NCBI RefSeq assembly: GCF_013284035.1 | Contig: NZ_CP054141.1 | Location: 4,216,001-4,280,000, forward strand | From: Flavobacterium sp. M31R6 | Lineage (GTDB): Bacteria > Bacteroidota > Bacteroidia > Flavobacteriales > Flavobacteriaceae | Length of the DNA: 64,000 nucleotides | Direction: 5' to 3' | Part shown: one piece after another, positions 51,523 through 60,213 of the stretch | Position numbering within the stretch: position 1 is the first letter of the stretch | How the letters are laid out: the number at the start of each line of letters is the position of its first letter | Made by a program: the position numbers and the translations under genes | Notes under the pieces: model-generated | What the model was told of the DNA's origin: nothing | Databases searched by the model: none | Seen by the model: the letters and a program-made list of their open reading frames with translations, nothing else

Positions 51523-54279
51523 TTACTCTTCCTTATCCTGAATTTCCTCTATTTCATCTCCTTTTCTTCCCACTTTCACTTTAGGATTGTCCTTAGTTCC
51601 AGTTACTGTAAGTGGAACCCCAATAATCCCCAACGGAGGCAATCCCAATCTCATTTTGATATTTAATTTACCGTCCAAGCTTGATGTTCCTTCAATTCTC
51701 GGTCTGAAACCTGCAAATTTGAATTTGAATCGTTCAATGGTAATAATATTGTTTTTTACTGTTGATTTGATATCTACTTTGGACAGTTCTGGGTTCTTAA
51801 TGGCTTCGTGATCTGTCGTTGCGCTCACTGCATTAAACATTTTCATCCCTTTTACTTTCACATCTTTTATAGACAACACACCTCCGCCTATTAACGAAGG
51901 GTAAACTGGCATCATTTGTTGATTCAGCCTTCCTTTTATTTTATAATCCAATGAAACAATTCCCTCCGCGTTTTCAGCTGCACTTGCCATTTCTTTGAAC
52001 ATTTTCACTTCTTTGTAAGCTCTTTTTATATCAAAATCCGTGGCTTTTATTTCATATTCAAAGACTGCTTTTTTAGGTGTCATTCCTTGATAAGAGGCAT
52101 TCATCGCAACATTGCAGCCAATTAAATCGAATCCAGTATTCTGCATCAGCATTTTTCCGTCTTTCATTTTCACGGCGCCTTTCCCGTCTTGCAACATTAG
52201 TCCTTGATAATTAATTTTATGTGCCGTTGCATAAAATTGCAAATCTAGATTTGAAGGAATGAGAATTACTCCTGTCTCTTGAACTGTAGGTTGTGGAGCG
52301 CTATCTGGAACAGCCGTTGTCGTAGCAACAGGTGCTGTCGATTTACTGGACATAAATTCATCAATATTGATGTATTTTGAATTTAGCGTAAAAGAACCTC
52401 TTAAAACTCCATTTTTGGAAGACATGAAATTGAATACATTTTGCAAATACCCATTCAGCTTAAAATCGGACTGGCCGTAGGAAGCCAAAAAGGTATTGAA
52501 AGACATTTTATCCTGATTGAATCTGAATATCCCTTCTTTAATCAACAATGATTTTGGCAGATACTCCGTTTCAACATTTATATTTCGAAGTTCAAGTGTT
52601 CCTTTATTTTGTAATTTACTGTAATTCCCTTTTTCGGCATCACTTTGAGTTCCTTTCAAAACTAAATCTGCTTTGATAAAACCATCGACATCCAATCCTT
52701 TTTGAGAAAACACTTTGTAAATTTTACTGATATTCAAAGTCCCTTTGGCTTTGATATCATAATTCAAATCATCAAAATTTTTCAAATCAGCTTCGACCAA
52801 AAACGGTTCTCCTTCAAAAGTAAAACCTGCAGGTTTCAACACTACCGAAAGACCATCATAAGTTCCTTTTTGATTGTCTATTTTCGAAACAATATTGATA
52901 TCGGTTATTGGATTTGGGTAATATGGAGTTTTTACAAATCCATTTTTCAGATTCAACGTTCCACTTGCATTAGGAAAAAGTCTTTGCTTTTGATCGTATT
53001 TTCCTTTGGCTTTCAAATCACTCACAAGCATTCCTTTTAATTCTATATCTGGAATTCCAAGCGCCCGGTTTAATTTCTCCAAATCGATTTGAGAATTTAA
53101 AACCAAATCAATGTCTGGGGTAGACATCCCGTTAACTTTCAGTTGCGTTTTAAGATAATTTTTTCCAATGTTTAAAGATACCATTTTGGCATCCAGCTGT
53201 AAAAGTTCCGGATTCAAAGAAGGCACTTTTGTCGCAATATCCATATTTAAATTAGAAACCGGGAAAGCGCTTTTTTTATAATTCACAAATCCGTCTTTTA
53301 GTTTAAAATTCAGATTTAAATCTGGACCCAGATTTTGAGATGCAATATATTTCCCTTTAAGCGTCAGTAATAAATCTACACTCCCTTTTAATTCGGTATC
53401 TTTTAGCCAAGTAATATATTTAGGAGGAAAAGCAGTAAAAAGATCATTCAAATTACTTTTGTTTGATTTTATTTTAAAATCAATATCATAACCATCTTTC
53501 AAAAAATCAAATTTCCCTTTAAAATCAACCAATAGTTTATTAATCGAAAGGTCATTTTGCTCAAAAACAAAGGATAGCGAATTGGTATTTATCTTGGTAA
53601 TCAAATCCCCATCCACTTTTTTATTCATCAAGTAGGGTTCATTTTCATAAATGACATTTAGCTTTTCTATTTTTGCTTTCGAATGCAAAGCAAATATCGC
53701 CTTGCTAAAATCTCCATTCCCTAGATAATTAAACCCGAAAGCATCGACGTGAACATTCGCAGATTGATCGTCATAAATAAGCTTACTGTTCGTAATTTCG
53801 ATCTCTTCCAATTTCAAACCTGTTTCCGATTCTTCCTTCGGTCCAGTTTCCTTCTCGGCAATGTACACATTATAATTGGCCTCTCCTTTTTTGTTTACTT
53901 TGACATTAATCAAAGAATTGGAAAGGAAAATTTGATCAACTTTTATAGTTTTCCCAAAAACAAGACTACTCAAATTGATTCCGAAAGCAACCTCATCTGC
54001 AGCAATGAATTTTTCATTTTGAAAAGGTGCCGAACCATTGAGCTTAAAATCAGCCAGAGTCAAGGTCAATGAAGGAAAGTGCTTAAAAAAGGAAACATTC
54101 GCCTCCGAATAATTCAGCTCTCCATTTAATTTCTCATTGGCTGTCTTCTTTACCTCTTCCTTTATTTTATCCGAAAAAATCAAAGGCGTAATAAACATCA
54201 GCGCCAACAAACTCACAAGGGTGATTCCTGTATATTTTAATATTTTGAAAAAAATTGATTTAAAATTGGTTACCGCCAT
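51523..54279 (-). CDS. AsmA-family (AsmA-like C-terminal) protein
   Basis: 918 residues. An N-terminal membrane helix (ILKYTGITLVSLLALMFITPLIF) is followed by a long beta-rich periplasmic body typical of AsmA/TamB-like bridge proteins, which move or organise lipids between the membranes. A Thr/Pro/Val/Ala linker (about 665-690) splits it. I chose ATG 54279 (MAVTNFKSIFF); the longer reading uses GTG and runs into dispersed repeat copy E. The neighbouring Mla operon makes a shared envelope-lipid role plausible. Confidence 0.88.
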   Translation of the reverse strand: MAVTNFKSIFFKILKYTGITLVSLLALMFITPLIFSDKIKEEVKKTANEKLNGELNYSEANVSFFKHFPSLTLTLADFKLNGSAPFQNEKFIAADEVAFGINLSSLVFGKTIKVDQIFLSNSLINVKVNKKGEANYNVYIAEKETGPKEESETGLKLEEIEITNSKLIYDDQSANVHVDAFGFNYLGNGDFSKAIFALHSKAKIEKLNVIYENEPYLMNKKVDGDLITKINTNSLSFVFEQNDLSINKLLVDFKGKFDFLKDGYDIDFKIKSNKSNLNDLFTAFPPKYITWLKDTELKGSVDLLLTLKGKYIASQNLGPDLNLNFKLKDGFVNYKKSAFPVSNLNMDIATKVPSLNPELLQLDAKMVSLNIGKNYLKTQLKVNGMSTPDIDLVLNSQIDLEKLNRALGIPDIELKGMLVSDLKAKGKYDQKQRLFPNASGTLNLKNGFVKTPYYPNPITDINIVSKIDNQKGTYDGLSVVLKPAGFTFEGEPFLVEADLKNFDDLNYDIKAKGTLNISKIYKVFSQKGLDVDGFIKADLVLKGTQSDAEKGNYSKLQNKGTLELRNINVETEYLPKSLLIKEGIFRFNQDKMSFNTFLASYGQSDFKLNGYLQNVFNFMSSKNGVLRGSFTLNSKYINIDEFMSSKSTAPVATTTAVPDSAPQPTVQETGVILIPSNLDLQFYATAHKINYQGLMLQDGKGAVKMKDGKMLMQNTGFDLIGCNVAMNASYQGMTPKKAVFEYEIKATDFDIKRAYKEVKMFKEMASAAENAEGIVSLDYKIKGRLNQQMMPVYPSLIGGGVLSIKDVKVKGMKMFNAVSATTDHEAIKNPELSKVDIKSTVKNNIITIERFKFKFAGFRPRIEGTSSLDGKLNIKMRLGLPPLGIIGVPLTVTGTKDNPKVKVGRKGDEIEEIQDKEE

Positions 54280-54315
54280 CTTTGATTGGTATGAATTAAA
54301 AAATAAATTGAGTTT

Positions 54316-54417
54316 GGAGCTGAAAGATTGGGTATTTTTAAACACATCATCCCGCTTTCCGTTACAATCTTATAAGCCGAACCCCGGCTTATAAGGATTT
54401 CCACTATAATCGGGGCT
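54316..54417 (+). repeat. Dispersed structured repeat, copy E (divergent)
   Basis: Has GGAGC at the 5' end, a CCCGCTTTCCGTTA box, a perfect hairpin CTTATAAGCCG/CGGCTTATAAG (54368-54394) and a 3' ATCGGGGCTA. Only the flanking boxes match copies B and D; the hairpin is different. Confidence 0.6.
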
Positions 54418-54507
54418 AAAAGTTTATATTTTGCATTTGCCATTTTCCAAAAAAGAAAAATAACAATAATCGAACACAACTGCAAAATGTATCGTTCAAA
54501 GGTTATT

Positions 54508-55089
54508 TTATCCGTGCACGGTTTCGTTTTTACCGTAATTGACAATAATTGAAGTTTCAAATTCAATCCATTCTTGCCAACGCTTATCTACATCAAAATT
54601 GTCTACATATTTTCTGGCAAAGCCAAGGAAAGTAGTGTAATGTCCCGCTTCTGAAATCATAAGATCTCTATAAAACTTAGCCAATTCCGGATCTTTTATA
54701 TTCTCAGACAACACTTTGAAACGCTCACAACTTCTGGCTTCAATCATCGCTGAAAACAACAATCGATCCACCAAGGCATCTTTGCGGCTTCCATCTTTTT
54801 TCATGAATTTAAAAAGTTCATTCACATAATGGTCTTTGCGTTCCCTGCCCAAAGTCAAACCTCTGCTTTTTATTAAATTGTGTACCAATTGCAAGTGATC
54901 CAATTCTTCTTTGGCAATTACCAATAACTCCGTTACCAATTCTTCCAACTCCGAATTGTAAGTAATCAAACTAATGGCATTGGAAGCTGCTTTTTGTTCA
55001 CACCAAGCGTGATCAGTCAATATTTCTTCAATATTACTTTCTACAATATTTACCCAACGTGGGTCCGTAACTAATTTTAATCCAAGCAT
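54508..55089 (-). CDS. miaE: tRNA-(ms[2]io[6]A)-hydroxylase
   Basis: Di-iron hydroxylase of 193 residues that modifies a tRNA base next to the anticodon. Iron ligands are in DHAWCEQKAASNAI, EELDHLQLVHNLI and MIEARSCERFKVL, with a final EAGHYTTFLGFA. Length normal. Located between the AsmA-like and a glycosyltransferase gene, on its own. Confidence 0.92.
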   Translation of the reverse strand: MLGLKLVTDPRWVNIVESNIEEILTDHAWCEQKAASNAISLITYNSELEELVTELLVIAKEELDHLQLVHNLIKSRGLTLGRERKDHYVNELFKFMKKDGSRKDALVDRLLFSAMIEARSCERFKVLSENIKDPELAKFYRDLMISEAGHYTTFLGFARKYVDNFDVDKRWQEWIEFETSIIVNYGKNETVHG

Positions 55090-55199
55090 AACAGGTGATT
55101 TTAGTGCTGCAAAATTAGTGTATTCCTGCCGATTTTCTATTTAAAATGATGCTTTAACCATCTAAATTGTATTATTTTGCACCATTATCTCAAATTATT

Positions 55200-56450
55200 A
55201 TGAACCAAATTCAAACGCTTTTAGTCATTGGTTTCGTATGGCCAGAGCCCAATTCTTCTGCTGCAGGTGGTAGAATGTTGCAGTTGATCGATCAATTTCA
55301 GCAACAAGGCTATGCCATTACATTTGCCAGTCCGGCTATGGACAGTGATTACATGGTTGATTTGGCTTCATTGAATGTGGACAAAAAATCAATTGCCTTG
55401 AATTGCTCCAGCTTTGATGCTTTTGTCAAAGAGTTGAATCCCACTGTTGTTTTGTTTGACCGATTCATGATTGAAGAGCAATTCGGTTGGCGTGTTGCTG
55501 AAAACTGCCCCGATGCCTTACGAATATTGGACACCGAAGACTTGCATTGTCTGCGATTGGCAAGACAAAAAGCATTCAAAGCACATCACGATTTCACTAT
55601 AGCCGACACTTTAAAAGAAGAAGTTGCCAAAAGAGAAATCGCCAGTATTCTGAGATGCGACCTTTCCTTGATGATTTCTGAATTTGAAATAGAGTTACTG
55701 AAGACCACTTTTAAAGTAGACGAAAAACTGCTGTATTATTTGCCTTTTTTACTAGAACCTCTTTCAGAAAAGACTTTTGAAAAGCTTCCTTCTTTTGAGG
55801 AAAGAAATGATTTTATTTTCATAGGCAACTTTCTTCACGAACCCAATTGGAATGCTGTTCAGTATCTGAAGGAAACCATTTGGCCTTTGCTAAGAAAGCA
55901 ATTACCAGATGCCAATCTTAACATTTATGGAGCTTATCCTTCCCAAAAAGTAATGCAATTGCACCAGCCCAAAGAAGGCTTTCACATCAAAGGACGTGCT
56001 ATCGATGCCAACGAAGTAGTCCAAAATGCAAGAATTGTTTTGGCTCCACTGCGTTTTGGTGCGGGCATAAAAGGAAAACTGATTGAAGCCATGCAATGCG
56101 GAACACCGAGCGTTACAACCACTATTGGTGCCGAATCTATGCAGGGAAATCTGCCTTGGAATGGATTTGTAACTGATGATGCAGACGAATTTACACAAAC
56201 TGCCATCCAATTATACCAAGACAAAAAACTTTGGAAGACTGCACAACAAAACGGAATCGCCATTATCAATCAACGGTATTCAAGAGAATTGTTTGAAAAT
56301 GATTTTTGTGTCAAAGTTCAATTTTTACGCTCCAACTTACAACAGCATCGTTTGGATAATTTCTTCGGATCATTGTTGCAGCACCACACATTAACCAGTA
56401 CTAAATACATGTCTCGTTGGATTGAAGCCAAAAACAGCAAGAAAGAGTAA
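55200..56450 (+). CDS. Glycosyltransferase, GT-B fold
   Basis: 416 residues. IGFVWPEPNSSAAGGRMLQLID (about 8-29) is the N-terminal domain, FIFIGNFLHEPNWNAVQYL opens the C-terminal domain, and VLAPLRFGAGIKGKLIEAMQCGTPSVTT is the donor-binding region of GT4/GT1-like enzymes. Likely makes a surface glycan. I chose ATG 55200; an upstream TTG reading (55167) lies in the promoter region. Confidence 0.88.
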   Translation: MNQIQTLLVIGFVWPEPNSSAAGGRMLQLIDQFQQQGYAITFASPAMDSDYMVDLASLNVDKKSIALNCSSFDAFVKELNPTVVLFDRFMIEEQFGWRVAENCPDALRILDTEDLHCLRLARQKAFKAHHDFTIADTLKEEVAKREIASILRCDLSLMISEFEIELLKTTFKVDEKLLYYLPFLLEPLSEKTFEKLPSFEERNDFIFIGNFLHEPNWNAVQYLKETIWPLLRKQLPDANLNIYGAYPSQKVMQLHQPKEGFHIKGRAIDANEVVQNARIVLAPLRFGAGIKGKLIEAMQCGTPSVTTTIGAESMQGNLPWNGFVTDDADEFTQTAIQLYQDKKLWKTAQQNGIAIINQRYSRELFENDFCVKVQFLRSNLQQHRLDNFFGSLLQHHTLTSTKYMSRWIEAKNSKKE

Positions 56451-56680
56451 TCCTGTAGCGCAATCGCTCATGGATTATATAGATTAGACGAATTTTTGGT
56501 GATGTTCCCCAACTTAGAATCTTAGTAACTTAGTCTCTCAGCCCCTTAATCAAGAATTAAACTCATTTTTAGTGCATTTTTTTTACTTTTTAAAACACTA
56601 AATACCAGCAAACTGAATATTTTTTAAAAATAAAAAGTAAAAATTCTTTAGAAATGTTTTGCATAAGCGAAAAACTAGCC

Positions 56681-56688
56681 TATATTTG
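56681..56688 (+). promoter_or_regulatory. Promoter of tRNA-Val
   Basis: TATATTTG with TTG 19 bases upstream (56659-56661), an ideal Bacteroidota promoter, about 39 bases before the tRNA. Confidence 0.85.
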
Positions 56689-56726
56689 CACTCGCAATCA
56701 CAAAATGATAGCAACCTAGTAAAATA

Positions 56727-56801
56727 GGGCGATTAGCTCAGCTGGTTCAGAGCACCTCGTTTACACCGAGGGGGTCGGGGGTTCGAACCCCTCATCGCCC
56801 A
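56727..56801 (+). tRNA. tRNA-Val (anticodon TAC)
   Basis: Full cloverleaf: acceptor GGGCGAT/ATCGCCC, D arm with GCTC.., anticodon stem CTCGT/ACGAG-like with loop TTTACAC (anticodon TAC), T arm GGGGTTCGAACCCC. CCA is not encoded. The last ten bases also encode, on the other strand, the final codons and stop of the serine recombinase. Confidence 0.96.
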
Positions 56802-58315
56802 CTTTGAGGGATAACAGAAATGTTGTCCCTCTTTTTTTTGTATAAAAGATATCCTTTTTCCTCCATTTTACTGGCATTATGAGAAAATATCTCCATCATT
56901 GTAGGTGTTCGATATATACCCTCTTGATAGTATAAGTTGCCATCGAACACCATGTTCACAAACTCTCGTTTCTGCAAAGTACCTGATTTGTTGTAGATAT
57001 GTCTTATATCTCCCAATAAATCCAGATTACTTTCTAAAATCTCAAAAGCTTTACCTTGATTTATGTTGAGTCTTTCTATCGATGCTGTAAGAGTCAGGAT
57101 ATGATCACTATATGTAGAATACCATCTTTCGTAAGTATCTTTATTTATTTCATCCCTGAACCATTTTTCTTCTACAGCATTTAATCTCTGCTGTATTTCT
57201 TCAAGTTCATTTTTTTTGTCTACAGCCTTTTTCTTGTTTGTTTTTACTTCCTGCTCAATTGAAGCATAACTGCCATCTCTTATATCCTTAATCTGTCTTT
57301 CTGAAACACTCATTAGGTCGCAGGCGTTTAAGAACTGCTCATGTGCTTTTACAGCACTTATATTGTTATGTTTGGAATGCTTGCATTTATAATAGTAGAA
57401 GTATTTTCCAGATTTTCCACGGGAAGGAGCACCTGTAAGAGGTGTACCGCAATGACATTTTACAACGCCTCTTAATGGTATCTCATCATCAACGGTTACT
57501 TTTATCTTATCTTCCTTTTTCATTTTGGACTGCACCATTGTCCATGTTATCTTATCCACTATTGGCTCGTGAATGGCTGGAAAAAGACCTCCTGGCAGAT
57601 CCTTGAACGACTCAACCTTTACGAGTCCTGCATAAACAGGATTTGCCAGCACACGGTCAATAGCCATATTGCCTTTTCTGTCAAAACCTGACTGGTAAGC
57701 TATTTCCTTGATTTTATATAATGGCACATTACGAAGGAACATATCATAAATTAATCGGACAATTTTAGCTTCCATCTCATTTACTTCGAGATGTCTCTGT
57801 TTTCCTTCTCCAACTTTAGTATAGCCGAAAGGTTTCTCTCTGGTAAGAAAACGACCTTCTTTAGCACGGGCTGTATAGAGTCCGCCACGCACTTTTATAC
57901 TCCTGTTGATATTGTCTTCTTCGGCAAGCAGTAATTGCAAGCCTGCCCTGAAAAAGCTTCCTGGTGTATCATAATCAAAGACTATCCCTTCGGTCACGCT
58001 GATAATCTGTATACTGTATTTTTTTTGAAATTGTTTAACCATGTTCATAGCTTCCCCCGCATCTCTGCTGAATCGGTCAAGCTGGTCTACAAGCAGGTAA
58101 TCCACTGATTTATAATGTTTAGCAATGAATGCTTGTAATTTTATAAAATCAGGACGGTCAAAAGTCTTGGCACTTTTACCCCTGTCGATGAAGGAATCCA
58201 CCAACTGAATATTATTATATTGCAGGTACTGGTCGGTATACAATTCCTGTCTTTCAATCGAGCCATTACTTTGCCCTAACTGACTAAATCTTAAATATCT
58301 AATCGCCCTCTTCAT
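56792..58315 (-). CDS. Large serine recombinase (integrase)
   Basis: 507 residues: resolvase catalytic domain with Ser11 in YLRFSQLGQ and DYLLVDQLDRFSRD, a recombinase domain (FGYTKVGEGKQRHLEV, RVLANPVYAGLV), a zinc ribbon (CHCGTPL..YYYYKC) and a coiled coil. Inserts and excises the element. Its stop TGA and preceding CGA and GGG codons are the acceptor-stem bases of tRNA-Val, so the attachment site is in the gene's own end. A 51-codon gene overlaps its start. Confidence 0.92.
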   Translation of the reverse strand: MKRAIRYLRFSQLGQSNGSIERQELYTDQYLQYNNIQLVDSFIDRGKSAKTFDRPDFIKLQAFIAKHYKSVDYLLVDQLDRFSRDAGEAMNMVKQFQKKYSIQIISVTEGIVFDYDTPGSFFRAGLQLLLAEEDNINRSIKVRGGLYTARAKEGRFLTREKPFGYTKVGEGKQRHLEVNEMEAKIVRLIYDMFLRNVPLYKIKEIAYQSGFDRKGNMAIDRVLANPVYAGLVKVESFKDLPGGLFPAIHEPIVDKITWTMVQSKMKKEDKIKVTVDDEIPLRGVVKCHCGTPLTGAPSRGKSGKYFYYYKCKHSKHNNISAVKAHEQFLNACDLMSVSERQIKDIRDGSYASIEQEVKTNKKKAVDKKNELEEIQQRLNAVEEKWFRDEINKDTYERWYSTYSDHILTLTASIERLNINQGKAFEILESNLDLLGDIRHIYNKSGTLQKREFVNMVFDGNLYYQEGIYRTPTMMEIFSHNASKMEEKGYLLYKKKRDNISVIPQSGR

Positions 58316-58454
58316 ATAATTCTTTCAATGTTAATGATACAATAATTTCAATCATTAGATTTACTAATTTCTGTTCTTTTTCCCTTTCTAAATCTTCATA
58401 ATTTTTTGATACAATATCATCATTTTCAAACTGTTCATCTTTTAAACTTTCCAT
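58299..58454 (-). CDS. Small acidic protein overlapping the recombinase start
   Basis: 51 residues, starting MESLKDEQFENDDIVSKNYE and ending LTLKELYEEGD. It overlaps the recombinase ATG by 17 bases, so translation may be coupled. Acidic and helical, unlike the basic directionality factors known for other serine recombinases. A role in controlling the recombinase is a guess. Coding is supported only by the open frame and overlap. Confidence 0.5.
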   Translation of the reverse strand: MESLKDEQFENDDIVSKNYEDLEREKEQKLVNLMIEIIVSLTLKELYEEGD

Positions 58455-58582
58455 ATCAATATCATTAAATTTAATTAAGACGCCGTGTATCTCACGGAAC
58501 CAAAACTAATTTAAAATACAATTTTGCAGTTTTAATTATTTTGCTTTTAATGGAACAATGTGACTGTCTTTGGCTTAAAACA

Positions 58583-58676
58583 CTATAAAAGATACTGTTC
58601 TTCAAATTCCTCCGTAAGCTTTACAATCTTTTGATAAAATGCTAATTATAAGATCTCCTTTTCCAATTTTATACAG
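58583..58676 (-). pseudogene. Decayed copy of the mobA 3' end
   Basis: On the minus strand this reads LEKEIL, a stop, then LAFYQKIVKLTEEFEEQYLL and a stop, matching LEKQTAEF..LSKKIIQLTEEFEEKHL at the end of the mobA gene at 58838-59275. A frameshift (extra A) and an in-frame TAA show decay. Confidence 0.7.
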
Positions 58677-58837
58677 GTATACCTAGAATATATTTTGTAC
58701 TAACCAGCAATTAAAAAAAACAAAATAATGTATCCTATCAATTCTTTATATATGGTACATTCAAAAGCATGTTACATACATTTGACGTAAATCAATACTA
58801 TTGCAGACCTACTGCTCTTGGAATTTTCGCTGTCATA
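58677..58837. other. Intergenic remnant between the two mobA copies
   Basis: AT-rich, no gene or clear motif seen; together with 58455-58582 it forms the 383-base gap between the 51-codon gene and mobA. Confidence 0.4.
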
Positions 58838-59275
58838 TCAAGACTTTTTTTTTAGATGCTTTTCCTCAAATTCCTCTGTGAGCTGTATGATTTTTTTGGA
58901 TAGAACAGCAAATTCCGCTGTCTGCTTTTCCAATTTGTACAGATAAGCAGAAGCTTTCTTTTCTGAAAATTTTTGATATAGAATCTTCACAACCTGATTG
59001 TAATTTACTCCAACAGCTCGAAACTGGCTGTAAAAGGAGGTCAGGCGCATATAATAATCCATTGTTGCTTTATCGATCTTAACTGTTTTTATTCCTTTTT
59101 GAAAAACACACGCTGTAATAAAGTGCGCCATTACATGCATTCCTGATACTTCAAAAAGAGTCAGAAAACGAGTATTTTCTTCTGCAGTAAGACTTATAGA
59201 ATAACGGTAAACGGCGGGATCTATTTTAGAAGGTCTGCCTCCTTTATGCGGGTTCTTTGTTTCTTTATTTTCCAT
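58838..59275 (-). CDS. MobA-like mobilization accessory protein
   Basis: 145 residues, no membrane segment. KGGRPSKIDPAVYRYSISLTAEENTRFLTLF is the ribbon-helix-helix-type N-terminus, followed by VGVNYNQVVKILYQKFSEKKASAYLYKLEKQT, typical of MobA/MobC proteins of Bacteroidota conjugative elements, which bind oriT for the relaxase. No relaxase (MobB) gene is adjacent here. A repeat-rich oriT-like region lies before its start. Confidence 0.85.
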   Translation of the reverse strand: MENKETKNPHKGGRPSKIDPAVYRYSISLTAEENTRFLTLFEVSGMHVMAHFITACVFQKGIKTVKIDKATMDYYMRLTSFYSQFRAVGVNYNQVVKILYQKFSEKKASAYLYKLEKQTAEFAVLSKKIIQLTEEFEEKHLKKKS

Positions 59276-59334
59276 GACATCAATTAATGCTATTACTTAA
59301 AACCCAATATATCTGAGAATCGGCAATTAAACTC

Positions 59335-59430
59335 CAATTTGGAAGTGTTTGGAAGTACTTGGAAGCATTTGGCTTATTTGTAACCTAGTATTAAACCTTT
59401 AGCATTTGACATTCGCTGTCAAATAAAGCC
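59335..59430. other. Candidate oriT region: 10-bp iterons and an inverted repeat
   Basis: Four head-to-tail units of TTTGGAAGTR-type (59338-59372; period 10 bases) are followed by the perfect inverted repeat ATTTGACA-TTCGC-TGTCAAAT (59404-59424). The region lies directly upstream of mobA, where oriT is usually found. No nick site can be assigned. Confidence 0.55.
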
Positions 59431-59459
59431 ATCAAAGGACACTTCAAAAGAGCAGGACT

Positions 59460-59484
59460 TTTTCAGAATTAATTTTTCTGAAAA
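59460..59484. promoter_or_regulatory. Inverted repeat before the AbiEii gene
   Basis: Perfect 9-base arms TTTTCAGAA/TTCTGAAAA with a 7-base spacer, ending 9 bases before the ATG. Probable operator or translation-blocking hairpin. Confidence 0.6.
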
Positions 59485-59493
59485 TATAAAATT

Positions 59494-60174
59494 ATGCTCT
59501 ACAAAGAAACAGTTACCGAGGAGATGTGGGAACTTCTCCAAAGGCTTATGAAAGATGAAAAACTGAAGGAATTTAATCTTGTAGGAGGCACTGCCTTAAG
59601 CCTAATGATAGGACATCGATTAAGTATCGATTTGGATCTATTCTCCACACAGGATTTTGATGTACAATGTATGCTTGCGCATTTAAGCAGTCAACATCCT
59701 GTTACAATAAGGGATCTATTTGACAATACAATGCTTTTAAATATAGGTAAGGTTAAAGTAGATATTCTAGCCCATAAATATCCATGGCAGGAAGCGATTC
59801 AAACCGAGCAGGGAATTAGACTGGTATCTTTACATGACATAGGTGCTATGAAGCTACATGCTATATTTCAAAACGGCACAAGAATAAAAGATTTTGTGGA
59901 TATGTATTTTCTTTTGGAACATCATCCCCTTAAAACTTATTTAGATGCTTACCAAAACAAATACAATGGAAATCCCGCACTAGCTTCTCATTCCTTACTC
60001 CATCATGAAAATATAGACAGAGAAGAAAAAGTTAAACTCCTGAAAGGAAAAGAAACCAACTGGAACAAAATGACCCAGCGTCTAAAAAAAGCAGTTTTCA
60101 ATCCTTCTTTTAATTTTTCCGAGCCAAAAAATCAAATTCCTTCACCCAATAAAAGACGTGGATTTAGGAGATAG
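59494..60174 (+). CDS. AbiEii/AbiGii-family nucleotidyltransferase toxin
   Basis: 226 residues. NLVGGTALSLMIGHRLSIDLDLFS (about 29-52) is the AbiEii nucleotidyltransferase motif, then LVSLHDIGAMKLHAIFQNGTRIKDFVDMYFLLEHH. Such toxins add nucleotides to tRNA and can block phage growth. A basic C-terminal tail (NKRRGFRR) ends it. Its partner is the DUF6922 protein 39 bases downstream; toxin first is the reverse of classical AbiE order. Confidence 0.88.
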   Translation: MLYKETVTEEMWELLQRLMKDEKLKEFNLVGGTALSLMIGHRLSIDLDLFSTQDFDVQCMLAHLSSQHPVTIRDLFDNTMLLNIGKVKVDILAHKYPWQEAIQTEQGIRLVSLHDIGAMKLHAIFQNGTRIKDFVDMYFLLEHHPLKTYLDAYQNKYNGNPALASHSLLHHENIDREEKVKLLKGKETNWNKMTQRLKKAVFNPSFNFSEPKNQIPSPNKRRGFRR

Positions 60175-60213
60175 AAATTTGAATAAGAAGCATAAAAATC
60201 GTATTTTTACTAT

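Noticed and set aside
59401..59460. Mobile-element end in the repeat before AbiEii
   Set aside because: Inverted repeat is short and internal; no flanking duplication or transposase is seen.
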